From Bisbaumannia salifodinae (GTDB taxonomy: Bacteria > Pseudomonadota > Gammaproteobacteria > Pseudomonadales > Halomonadaceae): DNA of 64,000 nt. Under the pieces are notes generated by a model. That model was not told the DNA's origin and did not search any database. It was given only the letters and a program-made list of their open reading frames with translations. The stretch is from NCBI RefSeq assembly GCF_039522585.1, contig NZ_BAAADR010000012.1; one strand, written 5' to 3'. Position numbers and translations under genes: made by a program. Positions 1 through 10,926 of the stretch are shown here, piece after piece; the first letter of the stretch is position 1; each line of letters begins with the position of its first letter.

Positions 1-2430
1 CTGGGCCTCAACCTCTTCTGCTATATCTTCGTCTCCCAGATGACCCCCCAGCGGGTGGTGGAGCGCATCCAGGCCTCGCTGTTCGTCGACAGCGTCGAGA
101 CCCGCCAGACCTCGGTGAACCGCCCCTGGACCGGCGCCACCACGGTGGGCGACCTCAAGGTGCTGTGCGAGCGCTTCCTCGGTGCCAACCAGGTGCATCG
201 CGCCTTCGAGGACTACGCCAAGCGCAGCGGCACCGCCCTGGACGACGGCGCCCGGGCCTCCATCGACGTGATCCAGTTCACCGAACGCTTCCTGGCCTCG
301 GTGCTGGGCGCCTCCTCGGCACGCATCGTCGTCAACTCGGCCCTGCAGGGCCGCGGCATCGGCATCTCCGACGTGATCTCCATCGTCGACGAGGCCTCCC
401 AGGTGCTGGAATTCAACCGCGCCCTGCTGCAGGCCACCATCGAGAACATCAACCAGGGCATCAGCGTGGTGGACCAGAACCTGCGCCTGGTGGTGTGGAA
501 CCAGCGCTACCTGGAGCTGTTCCGCTTCCCCGATCACCTGATCCGGGTCGGCGCCCCAGTGGACAAGATCTTCCGCTACAACGCCCATAACGGCGAGTAC
601 GGCCCCGGCGACCCGGAGGAGCACGTGGAGCTGCTGCTGGACAATATTCGCCAGGGCCAGCCCCACCGCTATGTGCGCTACCGTCAGGACGGCAGCGTGC
701 TGGAGGTGCAGGGCACGCCCATGCCCGGCGGCGGTTTCGTCTACACCTATCAGGACATCACCCAGCAGAAACGCACCGAGGAGGCGCTGATCCGCTCGGA
801 GAACAATATCCGCATCTATACGGATAACGTGCCGGCGCTGATCGCCTACTTCGACAAGGAGTGCCGCTACCTCTTCACCAACCGCGCCTACGAGCAAGCC
901 TTCCATATCGACCGCAATGCGGTGATCGGCAAGCGCATGGGCGAGGTGATGCTGCCCCAGGTGAGCCGCGAGCGGGGCCCCTGGATCGAGCGCGCCCTGG
1001 GCGGCGAGCGGGTCAGCTTCGAGATCTCCCTGGACGACGGCGAGGGCGGCACCCGCTATATGCTGGTCACCTATACGCCCCACTTCGGCGACAGCGGGGC
1101 CATCCTCGGCTTCTTCGCCCTCTACCAGGACATCACCGAGCGGCGCCTGGCGGAGATCGCCCTCAAGGAGACCAACGAGACCCTGGAGGAGCGGGTCCGC
1201 GAACGTACCCAGGCGCTTTCCGAGGCCAACGCCGCCCTGCGCCAGGAGAACCGGGTGCGCGCCGAGGCGGAGCAGGCCCTGCGCCAGGCCAAGCAGGTGG
1301 CCGAGGATGCCAACGCCTCCAAGACCCGCTTCCTGGCCGCCGCCAGCCACGACCTGCTGCAACCCCTCAACGCCGCCCGGCTGTTCACCTCGGCGCTCTC
1401 CCAGCAGGTGGACGCCGAGGACCTCAAGCGCACCATCGGCCATATCGACAACTCCCTGCAGGCCGCCGAGGAGCTGCTGGGCACCCTGCTCGACATCTCC
1501 AAGCTCGACGCCGGCGCCCTGACGCCGCGGCGCAGCCATTTCGCCCTGGCCGATATCATTCGCCCGCTGCGCGCCGAGTTCGAGGTCATGGCCGAGGATC
1601 GCGGCCTCGACCTGGTGGTGGTGCCCACCCGGGCCTGGGTCGACAGCGACGCCCAGATGCTGCGGCGCATCGTGCAGAACTTCCTGTCGAATGCCATCCG
1701 CTACACCCAGCAGGGCCGGGTGCTCCTGGGCTGCCGCCGCCAGGGCCAGCGACTCAGCATCGAGGTATGGGACTCGGGCCCGGGGATTCCCGAATCCAAG
1801 CAGGCCGAGATCTTCCAGGAGTTCCGCCGCCTCGATCAGGCCTCCCGCCACAAGGAGAGCGAGAAGGGCCTGGGCCTGGGGCTGTCCATCGCCGACCGCA
1901 TGAGCCGGGTCCTGGATCACCCCATCCGGGTGCGCTCCTGGGAGGGCATCGGCACCGTCTTCTCGGTGAGCGTGCCGGTGGTGGCCGCCGGCGCCGATCG
2001 GCATGACGAGGAGGCGGCACCGCGGCGCAGTGCCGGCAAGCTGGCCGGCACCCGCATCCTGTGCATCGATAACGAGACGCTGATCCTGGAGGGCATGAAG
2101 GCGATGCTCTCCGGCTGGGGCTGCGAGGTGTTCACCGCCACCTCCATCGGCGGCGCCAAGTCGATCCTGCGCCACCTGGACGGCGACCCGGATGCGATCC
2201 TCGCCGATTACCACCTGGATAACGAGGTCACCGGCCTGATGGCCCTGGAGGCCCTTGCCGAGCGCCTGGAGGGCGCGGTGCCGGGGATCGTGATCACCGC
2301 CGACCGCACCGAAGAGGTCGCCGAGGAGATCAAGCGGGCCGGCTATCAGCTACTGCACAAGCCGGTGCGCCCCGCCGCCCTGCGCGCCCTGCTGACCCGC
2401 ACCCTGCAGGCCAGCCGCGCGGCGCAATAG
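1..2430 (+). CDS. crbS: Transporter-fused hybrid sensor histidine kinase/response regulator, 5' end outside the window (CrbS/MxtR-like)
   Basis: The frame is open from base 1, so the start lies upstream. The first visible residues look like the last helix of a sodium:solute symporter-type (SSS) domain. Counting from the Met at base 40, two PAS domains follow (about 130-250 and 255-375), then a coiled coil (380-425), a HisKA domain with phospho-acceptor His437 in ASHDLLQPL, an HATPase domain (N-box NFLSNAIRYT) and a C-terminal receiver with Asp723 in LADYHLDN. SSS-PAS-HK-REC kinases next to a LuxR-type regulator and acs match the CrbS/CrbR (MxtR/ErdR) system, which controls acetate use in Vibrio and Pseudomonas. 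Domains are seen; the acetate role rests on gene context. Confidence 0.85.
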   Translation: MGLNLFCYIFVSQMTPQRVVERIQASLFVDSVETRQTSVNRPWTGATTVGDLKVLCERFLGANQVHRAFEDYAKRSGTALDDGARASIDVIQFTERFLASVLGASSARIVVNSALQGRGIGISDVISIVDEASQVLEFNRALLQATIENINQGISVVDQNLRLVVWNQRYLELFRFPDHLIRVGAPVDKIFRYNAHNGEYGPGDPEEHVELLLDNIRQGQPHRYVRYRQDGSVLEVQGTPMPGGGFVYTYQDITQQKRTEEALIRSENNIRIYTDNVPALIAYFDKECRYLFTNRAYEQAFHIDRNAVIGKRMGEVMLPQVSRERGPWIERALGGERVSFEISLDDGEGGTRYMLVTYTPHFGDSGAILGFFALYQDITERRLAEIALKETNETLEERVRERTQALSEANAALRQENRVRAEAEQALRQAKQVAEDANASKTRFLAAASHDLLQPLNAARLFTSALSQQVDAEDLKRTIGHIDNSLQAAEELLGTLLDISKLDAGALTPRRSHFALADIIRPLRAEFEVMAEDRGLDLVVVPTRAWVDSDAQMLRRIVQNFLSNAIRYTQQGRVLLGCRRQGQRLSIEVWDSGPGIPESKQAEIFQEFRRLDQASRHKESEKGLGLGLSIADRMSRVLDHPIRVRSWEGIGTVFSVSVPVVAAGADRHDEEAAPRRSAGKLAGTRILCIDNETLILEGMKAMLSGWGCEVFTATSIGGAKSILRHLDGDPDAILADYHLDNEVTGLMALEALAERLEGAVPGIVITADRTEEVAEEIKRAGYQLLHKPVRPAALRALLTRTLQASRAAQ

Positions 2431-2435
2431 CCGAA

Positions 2436-2546
2436 AAGCCACAAGCCACAAGCCACAAGCCACAAGCCACAAGCCACAAGCCACAAGCCACAAGCCACAA
2501 GCCACAAGCCACAAGCCACAAGCCACAAGCCACAAGCCACAAGCCA
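2436..2546. repeat. Heptanucleotide tandem array (AAGCCAC), about 15.9 copies
   Basis: Fifteen perfect copies of AAGCCAC plus a six-base partial copy begin 5 bp after the kinase stop codon, between two convergent genes. Open frames across it on the minus strand are low-complexity repeats of LVACGLW and are not genes. Perfect copies suggest recent expansion, so copy number probably varies between strains. Confidence 0.97.
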
Positions 2547-2570
2547 GTAAAGCGTAGGTCCATAACGCAG

Positions 2571-2598
2571 AAAACCCACCGTCTGGTGGGTCTTTGCA
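2571..2598. terminator. Bidirectional intrinsic terminator between kinase and crbR
   Basis: A 7-bp stem (2574-2580 with 2585-2591) and a 4-base loop, with Ts after the stem on the plus strand and a T tract on the minus strand. It can end both convergent transcripts. Confidence 0.7.
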
Positions 2599-2647
2599 TT
2601 TCCTTGAAGCTTGCTCCTTGGCGCTTGTCGCTCCGGGCGAAGCCCGG

Positions 2648-3310
2648 TCAGGATTCGACCTTGGGCGGCTCCACCTCGAGCTTCTGGGCGGCAATCACCG
2701 CCTGGGTGCGGGAGTGCACGCCCAGCTTGCGCAGGATGGCGGTCACATGGGCCTTGATGGTGGCCTCGGAGACGTTGAGTTCGTAGGCGATCTGCTTGTT
2801 GAGCAGCCCCTCGGTGAGCATATTGAGGACCCGGAACTGCTGCGGCGTCAGCGAGGCGATCGCCTCGGCGAACTTGGTCTCCTCCTCGTTGGACTCGCCC
2901 AGGGTCTCGGCCAGTTCCGGCGGCAGCCACACCTCTCCCTCGAGGATCTCGCCCACCGCCTCGGCGATGGCCTGCAGGGAGGAGGACTTGGGAATAAAGC
3001 CGGAGGCACCGTAGTCGATGGCGCGGCGCACCACATGGGGCTCGTCGCTGCCGGAGACCACCGCCACCGGGATATCCGGGGTCTGACCACGCAGTTGAAT
3101 CAGCCCGGAGAAGCCATGGGCTCCCGGCATATGCAGGTCGAGGAGCACCAGGTCGGCGTCCGGGTGACGGGTCACCACCTCGGTGGTGGCCTCCATGGTA
3201 TCGGCTTCGACGATCTCGGCCTGGGGCGCCAGTTGTCGCAGTGCCTGGGTCAGGGCGGCACGAAACAGCGGATGGTCATCGGCGACGATGAATTTCTGGG
3301 CAAAGGCCAT
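2648..3310 (-). CDS. crbR: LuxR-family response regulator (CrbR/ErdR-like)
   Basis: This 220-residue two-domain regulator has an N-terminal receiver with acidic pair Asp11-Asp12, phospho-acceptor Asp58 in VLLDLHMPG and the conserved Lys in IPKSS. Its C-terminal LuxR/NarL helix-turn-helix (about 150-210) contains LNKQIAYELNVSEATIKAHV. It lies between the hybrid kinase and acs, the arrangement of CrbR/ErdR regulators that activate acs. It is transcribed in the same direction as acs but is separated from it by 270 bp with terminator-like hairpins, so it is probably a separate unit. An SD-like GGAGG precedes the ATG. Confidence 0.88.
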   Translation of the reverse strand: MAFAQKFIVADDHPLFRAALTQALRQLAPQAEIVEADTMEATTEVVTRHPDADLVLLDLHMPGAHGFSGLIQLRGQTPDIPVAVVSGSDEPHVVRRAIDYGASGFIPKSSSLQAIAEAVGEILEGEVWLPPELAETLGESNEEETKFAEAIASLTPQQFRVLNMLTEGLLNKQIAYELNVSEATIKAHVTAILRKLGVHSRTQAVIAAQKLEVEPPKVES

Positions 3311-3446
3311 TGAATCTCCTCCGGATCTTGGGCCGGCCGTAGCGGCGGGGCGCTTTCGCCAAGGCTGACAGGCATGTTACCCCAAGGCACCTGTGATTCC
3401 CAAACCCGCGCCTTCTACGCCTCGCCATCACCATCGTGGCACAAGA

Positions 3447-3468
3447 ACACCGGCCGTCGGGCCGGTGT
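3447..3468 (-). terminator. Hairpin downstream of acs
   Basis: A perfect 9-bp stem (3447-3455 with 3460-3468) and 4-base loop, followed on the minus strand by TTCTTGTG. It probably ends the acs transcript before crbR; the T tract is interrupted. Confidence 0.5.
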
Positions 3469-3481
3469 CGAAAACAAGTTA

Positions 3482-3514
3482 CCCCGGGCAGGGACCCGGG
3501 ACCTCGGTTCAACG
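3482..3514 (-). repeat. Degenerate second copy of the acs 3' end and its hairpin
   Basis: This segment nearly repeats 3552-3586, which spans the last acs codons, the stop and a GC hairpin. Both copies share CCCCGGGCA, GGACCCGGG and GGTTCAACG in order, 70 bp apart. It lies outside the coding region, just past the stop. Confidence 0.8.
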
Positions 3515-3580
3515 GTTAACCGGCCTCGGTGCCGGCACCAATAGCAGACCGCCCCGGGCAAGGACCCGGGGCGTCGCGGT

Positions 3581-5527
<1,947 letters not shown>

Positions 5528-5687
5528 GGTAGTACCCCTATCCCGGAGAGTGATCCGAATTCATTCTGCCGGCCCCTGTTGTTATTGATGCTGGCCGACC
5601 CTGAAAGACAGGCCCAGCATATACCGCCCCAAGCCGGGTCGCCCTTTAGACATTGGTAGCAACAAATTTCTTTTAAATAACAATAGC

Positions 5688-6248
5688 TTATTTTTGATTT
5701 TTCGCCACTTCTCCGGGCGCATAGACCAAGGTCTGAGCACAATGTCGACAACGATAAGCCTGGCCGCGGCGGGCCAGGGCATGGCGCCGCGCGGAGAAGC
5801 CGTGCTCGCGACAGGCGCAGCGGTAGGTATAGGGCATGGGGCTCGCGCGCCCCACATCGAAGCGGTGCGTCGTGCGCGGTTCCAGCCCGAAAAGCTCGCG
5901 CATCACCTGGCGCCATTCGCGGCCATGGGGGCGCAGTCTGGGCCCTTCATCGAGGTGCCAGACCAGCCAATGGGCCATCTCGTGGGGCACCACTTCGGCC
6001 AGGAAAGGGTGGCGATTCTCTTCCAGCAGCACGGGATTGAAGCGCAGGCCACCGCGCCCGAAATGGGCCTGGCCGGCGCTCTTGCCGCGCAGGTCGCACC
6101 AGACTCGGGGGCGGGGCAAGTGGGGGTGGACCTCGCGGCAGAGCCGCCAGGCCGCCTCCACCTGGCGATGCAGGCAGGCCTCGAGCTCGCCGGCATCCAG
6201 GGCGGCGAGCGATTCGGCGGGGGGCGTGAGCAGCGCGGGTGTCGGCAT
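5688..6248 (-). CDS. sprT: SprT family zinc metalloprotease-like protein
   Basis: The 186 residues, counted from the internal ATG at 6248, carry a zinc-protease HExxH motif (HEMAH, His89 to His93) and a C-terminal zinc ribbon with Cys pairs in YRCAC and YRCRHC. This is the SprT-like layout, related to the eukaryotic DNA-protein crosslink protease SPRTN; the bacterial role is poorly defined. A longer frame starts with TTG at 6275, but the ATG is preferred. It is divergent from the yecA-like gene and lies upstream of acs in the same direction. Confidence 0.9.
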   Translation of the reverse strand: MPTPALLTPPAESLAALDAGELEACLHRQVEAAWRLCREVHPHLPRPRVWCDLRGKSAGQAHFGRGGLRFNPVLLEENRHPFLAEVVPHEMAHWLVWHLDEGPRLRPHGREWRQVMRELFGLEPRTTHRFDVGRASPMPYTYRCACREHGFSARRHALARRGQAYRCRHCAQTLVYAPGEVAKNQK

Positions 6249-6337
6249 GGATGCTAGAATGCCGAGCCAGACCAACGGCGTCCAGCGCGCCTAGCCGATT
6301 GCCCCGGCCCCCAGCGACTTTCCCAAGCGAGAGCCCC

Positions 6338-7024
6338 ATGTCCGAGACTCCCCTGCCCCTGCCCCTGCTCGACGACGATGCCCTGGACTACCTGGATGAT
6401 TTCTTCGACTCGGAGCGGGTCGGGCCCGATGCCCTGGACCTGATCGGCACCCACGGCTATCTGGTGGCCCTGGCAGTAGCCCCCCGCGAGGTACCCGCCG
6501 CCACCTGGGTCGCCGAACTCTTCCAGGGCGAGCCCGACTTCGCCGATGACGCCGAGCGAGAGCGGGTCCTGGCCCTGCTCGAGCAGCTGCGCCATAACGC
6601 CATCGAGGCCCTGGAGCAGGGCCTACTGCCGGAGCTACTGTTCGAGCTGACCCTGGATGGCATTCCCCCGGAGGAGACCCCCATCGGCGACTGGTGCGCC
6701 GGTTTCATGGAGGCGGTGTTCCTCGACGAGGCGGCCTGGTTCGAGGGCGACGAGGAGAGCGCCGCGGCGCTGCTGCTGCCCTTTATGGCCCTGTCGGGAC
6801 TCTTCGACGACGAACCCGATATGGCCGAACTGGCCGGCAGCCCCAGTCAGTTGGAGGAGCTGGTGGCCCAGTTGCCGGAGCTGGTGCTGGACCTCTATCT
6901 GCTCTATCGGGTGCCGCCGGAGAAGCCCAAGCCCAGCCCCCAGCGCAAGCGCCCCGCCGGCGGCCAGGGCGGCAAGCACAAAGGCGCCAAGAGCCAGGGC
7001 AAGGGCGCCAAGCGCAAGCGATAA
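6338..7024 (+). CDS. YecA/UPF0149 family protein with a basic tail
   Basis: The 228 residues form an acidic, Leu-rich helical domain typical of the YecA/YgfB (UPF0149) family (for example WCAGFMEAV and LLPFMALSGLF, about 130-160). They end in a lysine-rich, Gly/Gln-containing tail (about 195-228) in place of a zinc-binding SEC-C motif. The ATG at 6338 has the purine stretch AAGCGAGAG upstream; an earlier in-frame start at 6239 would overlap the sprT start and is not preferred. Function unknown; the basic tail suggests contact with nucleic acid, which is inference. Confidence 0.8.
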   Translation: MSETPLPLPLLDDDALDYLDDFFDSERVGPDALDLIGTHGYLVALAVAPREVPAATWVAELFQGEPDFADDAERERVLALLEQLRHNAIEALEQGLLPELLFELTLDGIPPEETPIGDWCAGFMEAVFLDEAAWFEGDEESAAALLLPFMALSGLFDDEPDMAELAGSPSQLEELVAQLPELVLDLYLLYRVPPEKPKPSPQRKRPAGGQGGKHKGAKSQGKGAKRKR

Positions 7025-7169
7025 GCCGGCAACTCACAGTGCAAGGCAGGACAACCGGATAAGCCAGGCCACCGGGCAAGGCGGCCCGCTCACCTCCGGG
7101 CCGAAACCCCGACGCTACGCTCACCAGCTGACGCGCACGAGCCGGACCGAGGTCCCTCTCGCCGCCTCT

Positions 7170-7191
7170 AAATCGACATCCCTGTCGATTT
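7170..7191. terminator. Hairpin in the gap between yecA-like and cls genes
   Basis: A perfect 8-bp stem (7170-7177 with 7184-7191) and 6-base loop between two convergent genes, with A/T-rich stem ends acting as a short U tract in either direction. The rest of 7025-7291 shows no gene. Confidence 0.45.
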
Positions 7192-7291
7192 GCGCTACCC
7201 GGTTCACTGCGCGTCGGCGGCCCGGTGAAATCGCTCGCCTGCCTTGCCCGATGGCTATGTCCTGCTCCGGACGAAGCTCGTCGACACTTGG

Positions 7292-8416
7292 TTAACGCAG
7301 CCGGGTCAGCAAGCCATCCAGGGTACCGAAGAGCCACTCCTTGAGGCGCTGCCAGCGGGGGCGGCGGGCCCAGGCGGCGGCGTGAATCTCATGGCTGGCG
7401 GCGAAGTTGCGCTCGAACAGCACCGCCACCTCCCGGGCGAAGCGCGGGTCATCGATCTCCTGGTTGGCCTCCAGGTTCCAGTGCAGGCTCCAGTGATCGA
7501 AGTTGCAGGAGCCGATGGAGCTCCAGTCGTCCACCAGGCAGAACTTGGCGTGGATAAAGGAGGGCTGGAACTCGAAGATACGGATGCCCGCCCGCAGCAG
7601 GCGACCATAGAAGCGCTGGCCGGCGTAGCGCACCCCGGGATGATCGTGGGCCTCGCCGGGCAGCAGCAGGCGCACATCCACGCCACGCCGCGCCGCCAGG
7701 GCCAGGCGGATCCGCAACCCCAGGGTGGGCACGAAATAGGGGGTGCAGATCCACAGCCGCCGGCGTGCCCGCCGCACCCGCTGGTGCAAGGAACGGCGAA
7801 TCGCCTGGTAGCGATAGCCCTGCCCCCAGACCACCCGGCCACGCATGCCCTGGTAGCCGTCATCGTCCGCCAGGGCCAGGCGCAGGCCACGCACCAGGGC
7901 CGCCTCCCCCGCCCCCCGGGTCAGGGAGGAATCCCAGAGTCGCGAGAAGAGTCGCACCCAGTCCGCCACCACCGGCCCCTCGATACGCACCGCCACCTCG
8001 TACCAGGCCTGGAGGAAGTCATCCACGGCGCCGAAGCCGCCGGTAAAGGCGACGCGGCCGTCCACCACCACCAGCTTGCGGTGGTCCCGGGTCAGGTTGC
8101 GCACCAGCGGCAGATGGAACCCCAGGGGATTGAAGAAGCGCAGCGCCACGCCGAGCTCGGCGAGGCGTCGCCGGTCCGCCTCGGCCAGCCCCATGGCGCC
8201 ATAGCCGTCGAGCATCAGCAGTACCCGCACGCCGCGTCCCGCGGCACGCCCCAGGGCCTCGATCACCGCATCGCCGAGGCGCCCCGACTCCATCAGGTAG
8301 AGCTCCACCAGTACCCAGGACTCGGCCGCCTCCAGGGCCTCCAGCATGGCCGGCAGGAACTGGCTCGCCTCCGGTAGCAGGGTAAAGCGATTGCCGTCCC
8401 GCCAGACTCCCCGCAT
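7292..8416 (-). CDS. clsB: Phospholipase D-type cardiolipin synthase (ClsB-like)
   Basis: The 374 residues contain two HKD motifs, DHRKLVVVDG (about residue 110) and IHAKFCLVDD (about 290), the paired active sites of PLD-superfamily enzymes. Length and the absence of an N-terminal membrane anchor fit ClsB/ClsC better than ClsA. The ATG at 8416 follows AAAGGAGAG, an excellent ribosome binding site, and begins MRGVWRDG, so the longer frame was trimmed. The gene is divergent from plsB; both act in phospholipid synthesis. Confidence 0.87.
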   Translation of the reverse strand: MRGVWRDGNRFTLLPEASQFLPAMLEALEAAESWVLVELYLMESGRLGDAVIEALGRAAGRGVRVLLMLDGYGAMGLAEADRRRLAELGVALRFFNPLGFHLPLVRNLTRDHRKLVVVDGRVAFTGGFGAVDDFLQAWYEVAVRIEGPVVADWVRLFSRLWDSSLTRGAGEAALVRGLRLALADDDGYQGMRGRVVWGQGYRYQAIRRSLHQRVRRARRRLWICTPYFVPTLGLRIRLALAARRGVDVRLLLPGEAHDHPGVRYAGQRFYGRLLRAGIRIFEFQPSFIHAKFCLVDDWSSIGSCNFDHWSLHWNLEANQEIDDPRFAREVAVLFERNFAASHEIHAAAWARRPRWQRLKEWLFGTLDGLLTRLR

Positions 8417-8445
8417 GCGCCTCTCCTTTCGCCGATCCGCCTGCG

Positions 8446-8451
8446 TATAAT
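8446..8451 (+). promoter_or_regulatory. -10 box TATAAT upstream of plsB
   Basis: A perfect TATAAT sits 33 bp before the plsB ATG in the cls-plsB gap. No good -35 box was seen at 16-18 bp spacing. Confidence 0.55.
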
Positions 8452-8483
8452 AGTGCGGCACCCCCGAACTCGAAGGCAATGGA

Positions 8484-10922
8484 ATGGCCTGGCGTCCCCT
8501 CCACGCTCTATTGCGCCGTCTGCTCGACGCCTGGGTCGAGCTCCGTCACTGCGACCCGGCTCCCGATACCCTGGCCCTCGATCCAGAGCGCCCCGTCCGC
8601 TATGTGCTGTCGCACCGGGCCCTGAGCGATCGCCTGCTGCTGGAGAACCTGTGCCGCCGTCATGGCCTGCCCCTCGATGCGCCCCCCGGCACCTCGGCCA
8701 TCCTGAGCCTGCCGGAAGCGCGCCGCCGGCGGTGGCGGCGCCGCCACTCGTCCTCGCCTCTGGCGACCCTGACGGAAGGCCTGTCGGACTCGCCGCGGGC
8801 CGATCCCCAGCTGGTGCCGGTGAGCATCTTCTGGGGCCGCGCCCCCGGCAAACGCTTCGGCTTCTGGAAGCTGCTGGCGGCGGACAGCTGGGCCCTGACC
8901 GGACGACTGTGGCGCCTGCTGTCGGTACTGGTCAACGGCAGGAGCGTGGAGGTGGTCTTCGGTGCTCCCCTGCGCCTCGGCGAGCTGCACGACCCGGCCC
9001 GCCCCGAGCTGACGTCCCGCAAGGCGGGGCGGCTGCTGCGGGTCCACTTTCGCCGGGTACGCACCCGGGTGCTGGGCCCCGACCTCTCCCACCGCCGCAC
9101 CCTGATCGATAGCGTGGTGGCCAGCCCCGAGGTGCGCCGCGCCATCGATGAGGCGGCCGCGGCCCAGGAGCGCTCCCGCGCCCGGCTGACCCGGCGCGCC
9201 CAGCGCTATGGTCGCGAGATCGCCTCCAATATGTCCTATCCGGTGCTGCGCTTCTTCGATCAGTTGCTCAAGCGCCTCTGGACGCGGCTCTACGATGGCG
9301 TCGAGGTCACCGGCATGGAGGCGGTCAAGGCCCTGGCCGGCGACCATACCCTGGTCTATGTGCCCTGCCACCGCAGCCATATCGACTACCTGCTGCTCTC
9401 CTACGTGCTCTACCGCCAGGGGCTGATGCCACCCCATATCGCCGCCGGTCGCAATCTCGACATGCCGATCGTGGGGCCCCTGCTGCGCCGTGGCGGCGCC
9501 TTCTTCATGCGCCGCAGCTTCCGCGACAACCGCCTCTATGCGGCGGTCTTCGACGCCTACCTGCATCGCCTGCTGGCCCGGGGGCACGCCCTGGAGTACT
9601 TCATCGAGGGCGGGCGCTCGCGCAGCGGCCGCCTGCTGCCGCCACGCCCCGGCATGCTGGCCATGACCCTGCGCTCCCAGGCACGGCTGATCCAGGAACA
9701 ACGACGCCCCCGGCCGCTGGCCTTCGTGCCGGTCTACTTCGGCTACGAGCGGGTGATGGAGAATGCCAGCTACCGCCGCGAGCTGGCCGGCGAGAAGAAG
9801 CGCAAGGAGTCGCCGCTGGCCCTGCTTGGCACCCTGAAGCGCCTGCGGGAACCCTTCGGCCGGGTGACGGTGGCCTGCGGCGAGCCGCTGATCCTGGATC
9901 AATGGCTCGATACCCGAGCCCCGGAGTGGCGCCAGGCCGTTCCCCAGGGACGGCCGGCCTGGCTGGGGCAGGCCTTGCCGGCCCTGGGGCAGACGCTCTC
10001 CCGGCGCATCAATGCCGCCGCCCGCCTCAACGCCAGCAACCTGGTGGCCCTGGCGATGCTGGCCACCCCTCAGCGGGTCATCGAGACGCCCCGGCTGGAG
10101 CATCAGCTGCGCCTGCTGGCCCGCCTCGGCCAGGCGCGCCCCGGCCAGTCCCTGGCGCCCCCCGAGGGCACCCCCGGCGACTGGATCGATCACGCCGAGC
10201 GGCTGGGCCTGATCCGCCGCCGGCCCCAGGCCCTCGGCGAACTGGTGGTGGCCGATGCCGACCAGGCCGCCCAACTGGGCTGGTATCGCAACAATGTGCT
10301 GCACGGCTTCGCCCTGCCGGGCCTGGTGGCCTTCGCCTTCCGCAATACCCCACGCCATGACGCCGCCAGCCTCACCCACCGCCTAAGCCCGATCTGGCCA
10401 CTGCTGGTGCGCGAGCTGGCCATCACGGCCCCCGACGACCTGACGGCGGCCACCACCGAGCAGCTCTGCCGGCTGACGGATCAGGGACTACTGGAGGCGG
10501 TGGACGGTAGCTGGCAGCGACCGCAATCGCTGGCCGACCAGGCCGCCCTGGATCAGCTCGGCGCCCTGGTGGAGCCCTTCCTGGCCCGGGGTTTCCTGCT
10601 GCTCACGGTGCTGCTGCGCCAGCCCAGCGGCCGGGCCACCCCCAAGGCCCTGGCCGACCAGGGGCGCCAGCTCGCCGAGCGACTGGCGCTGCTCTCCGGC
10701 CTGCCGGCCCCGGAATTCTTCGATGCCAGCCTCTTCGCCGCCCTGCTGGAGGGGCTGGAGGCGGAGGGCTGGGTATGGCGCGACGACGAGCGCGTGAACT
10801 ATGGCACCACCCTGCGGGAGGCCGCCCGGCACGCCCAGGACCTCTTCGATTCGACCCTGCGCCAGCGGCTGATGCTACTGGCCGAGGCCGGAGAGGATAA
10901 CGACGGACAGAAGGAGAGTTAA
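8484..10922 (+). CDS. plsB: Glycerol-3-phosphate 1-O-acyltransferase
   Basis: Transfers a fatty acyl group from acyl-CoA or acyl-ACP to sn-1 of glycerol-3-phosphate, the first membrane phospholipid step. The 812 residues match PlsB (E. coli about 807). The acyltransferase motifs are visible: block I HRSHID (His296, Asp301), RRSFRDN, IEGGRSRSGR and the FVPVYFGYERV block. The ATG at 8484 has GAAGG 8-11 bp upstream and lies after a consensus -10 box. It is convergent with rsmJ, stops 4 bp apart. Confidence 0.98.
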   Translation: MAWRPLHALLRRLLDAWVELRHCDPAPDTLALDPERPVRYVLSHRALSDRLLLENLCRRHGLPLDAPPGTSAILSLPEARRRRWRRRHSSSPLATLTEGLSDSPRADPQLVPVSIFWGRAPGKRFGFWKLLAADSWALTGRLWRLLSVLVNGRSVEVVFGAPLRLGELHDPARPELTSRKAGRLLRVHFRRVRTRVLGPDLSHRRTLIDSVVASPEVRRAIDEAAAAQERSRARLTRRAQRYGREIASNMSYPVLRFFDQLLKRLWTRLYDGVEVTGMEAVKALAGDHTLVYVPCHRSHIDYLLLSYVLYRQGLMPPHIAAGRNLDMPIVGPLLRRGGAFFMRRSFRDNRLYAAVFDAYLHRLLARGHALEYFIEGGRSRSGRLLPPRPGMLAMTLRSQARLIQEQRRPRPLAFVPVYFGYERVMENASYRRELAGEKKRKESPLALLGTLKRLREPFGRVTVACGEPLILDQWLDTRAPEWRQAVPQGRPAWLGQALPALGQTLSRRINAAARLNASNLVALAMLATPQRVIETPRLEHQLRLLARLGQARPGQSLAPPEGTPGDWIDHAERLGLIRRRPQALGELVVADADQAAQLGWYRNNVLHGFALPGLVAFAFRNTPRHDAASLTHRLSPIWPLLVRELAITAPDDLTAATTEQLCRLTDQGLLEAVDGSWQRPQSLADQAALDQLGALVEPFLARGFLLLTVLLRQPSGRATPKALADQGRQLAERLALLSGLPAPEFFDASLFAALLEGLEAEGWVWRDDERVNYGTTLREAARHAQDLFDSTLRQRLMLLAEAGEDNDGQKES

Positions 10923-10926
10923 CGAG

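Noticed and set aside
2436..2546. CRISPR-like array
   Set aside because: Units are 7 bp with no spacers; there are no cas genes.
2330..2930. Minus-strand frames of repeated LVACGLW across the heptamer array
   Set aside because: They are translations of the tandem repeat and have no ribosome binding site or domain.
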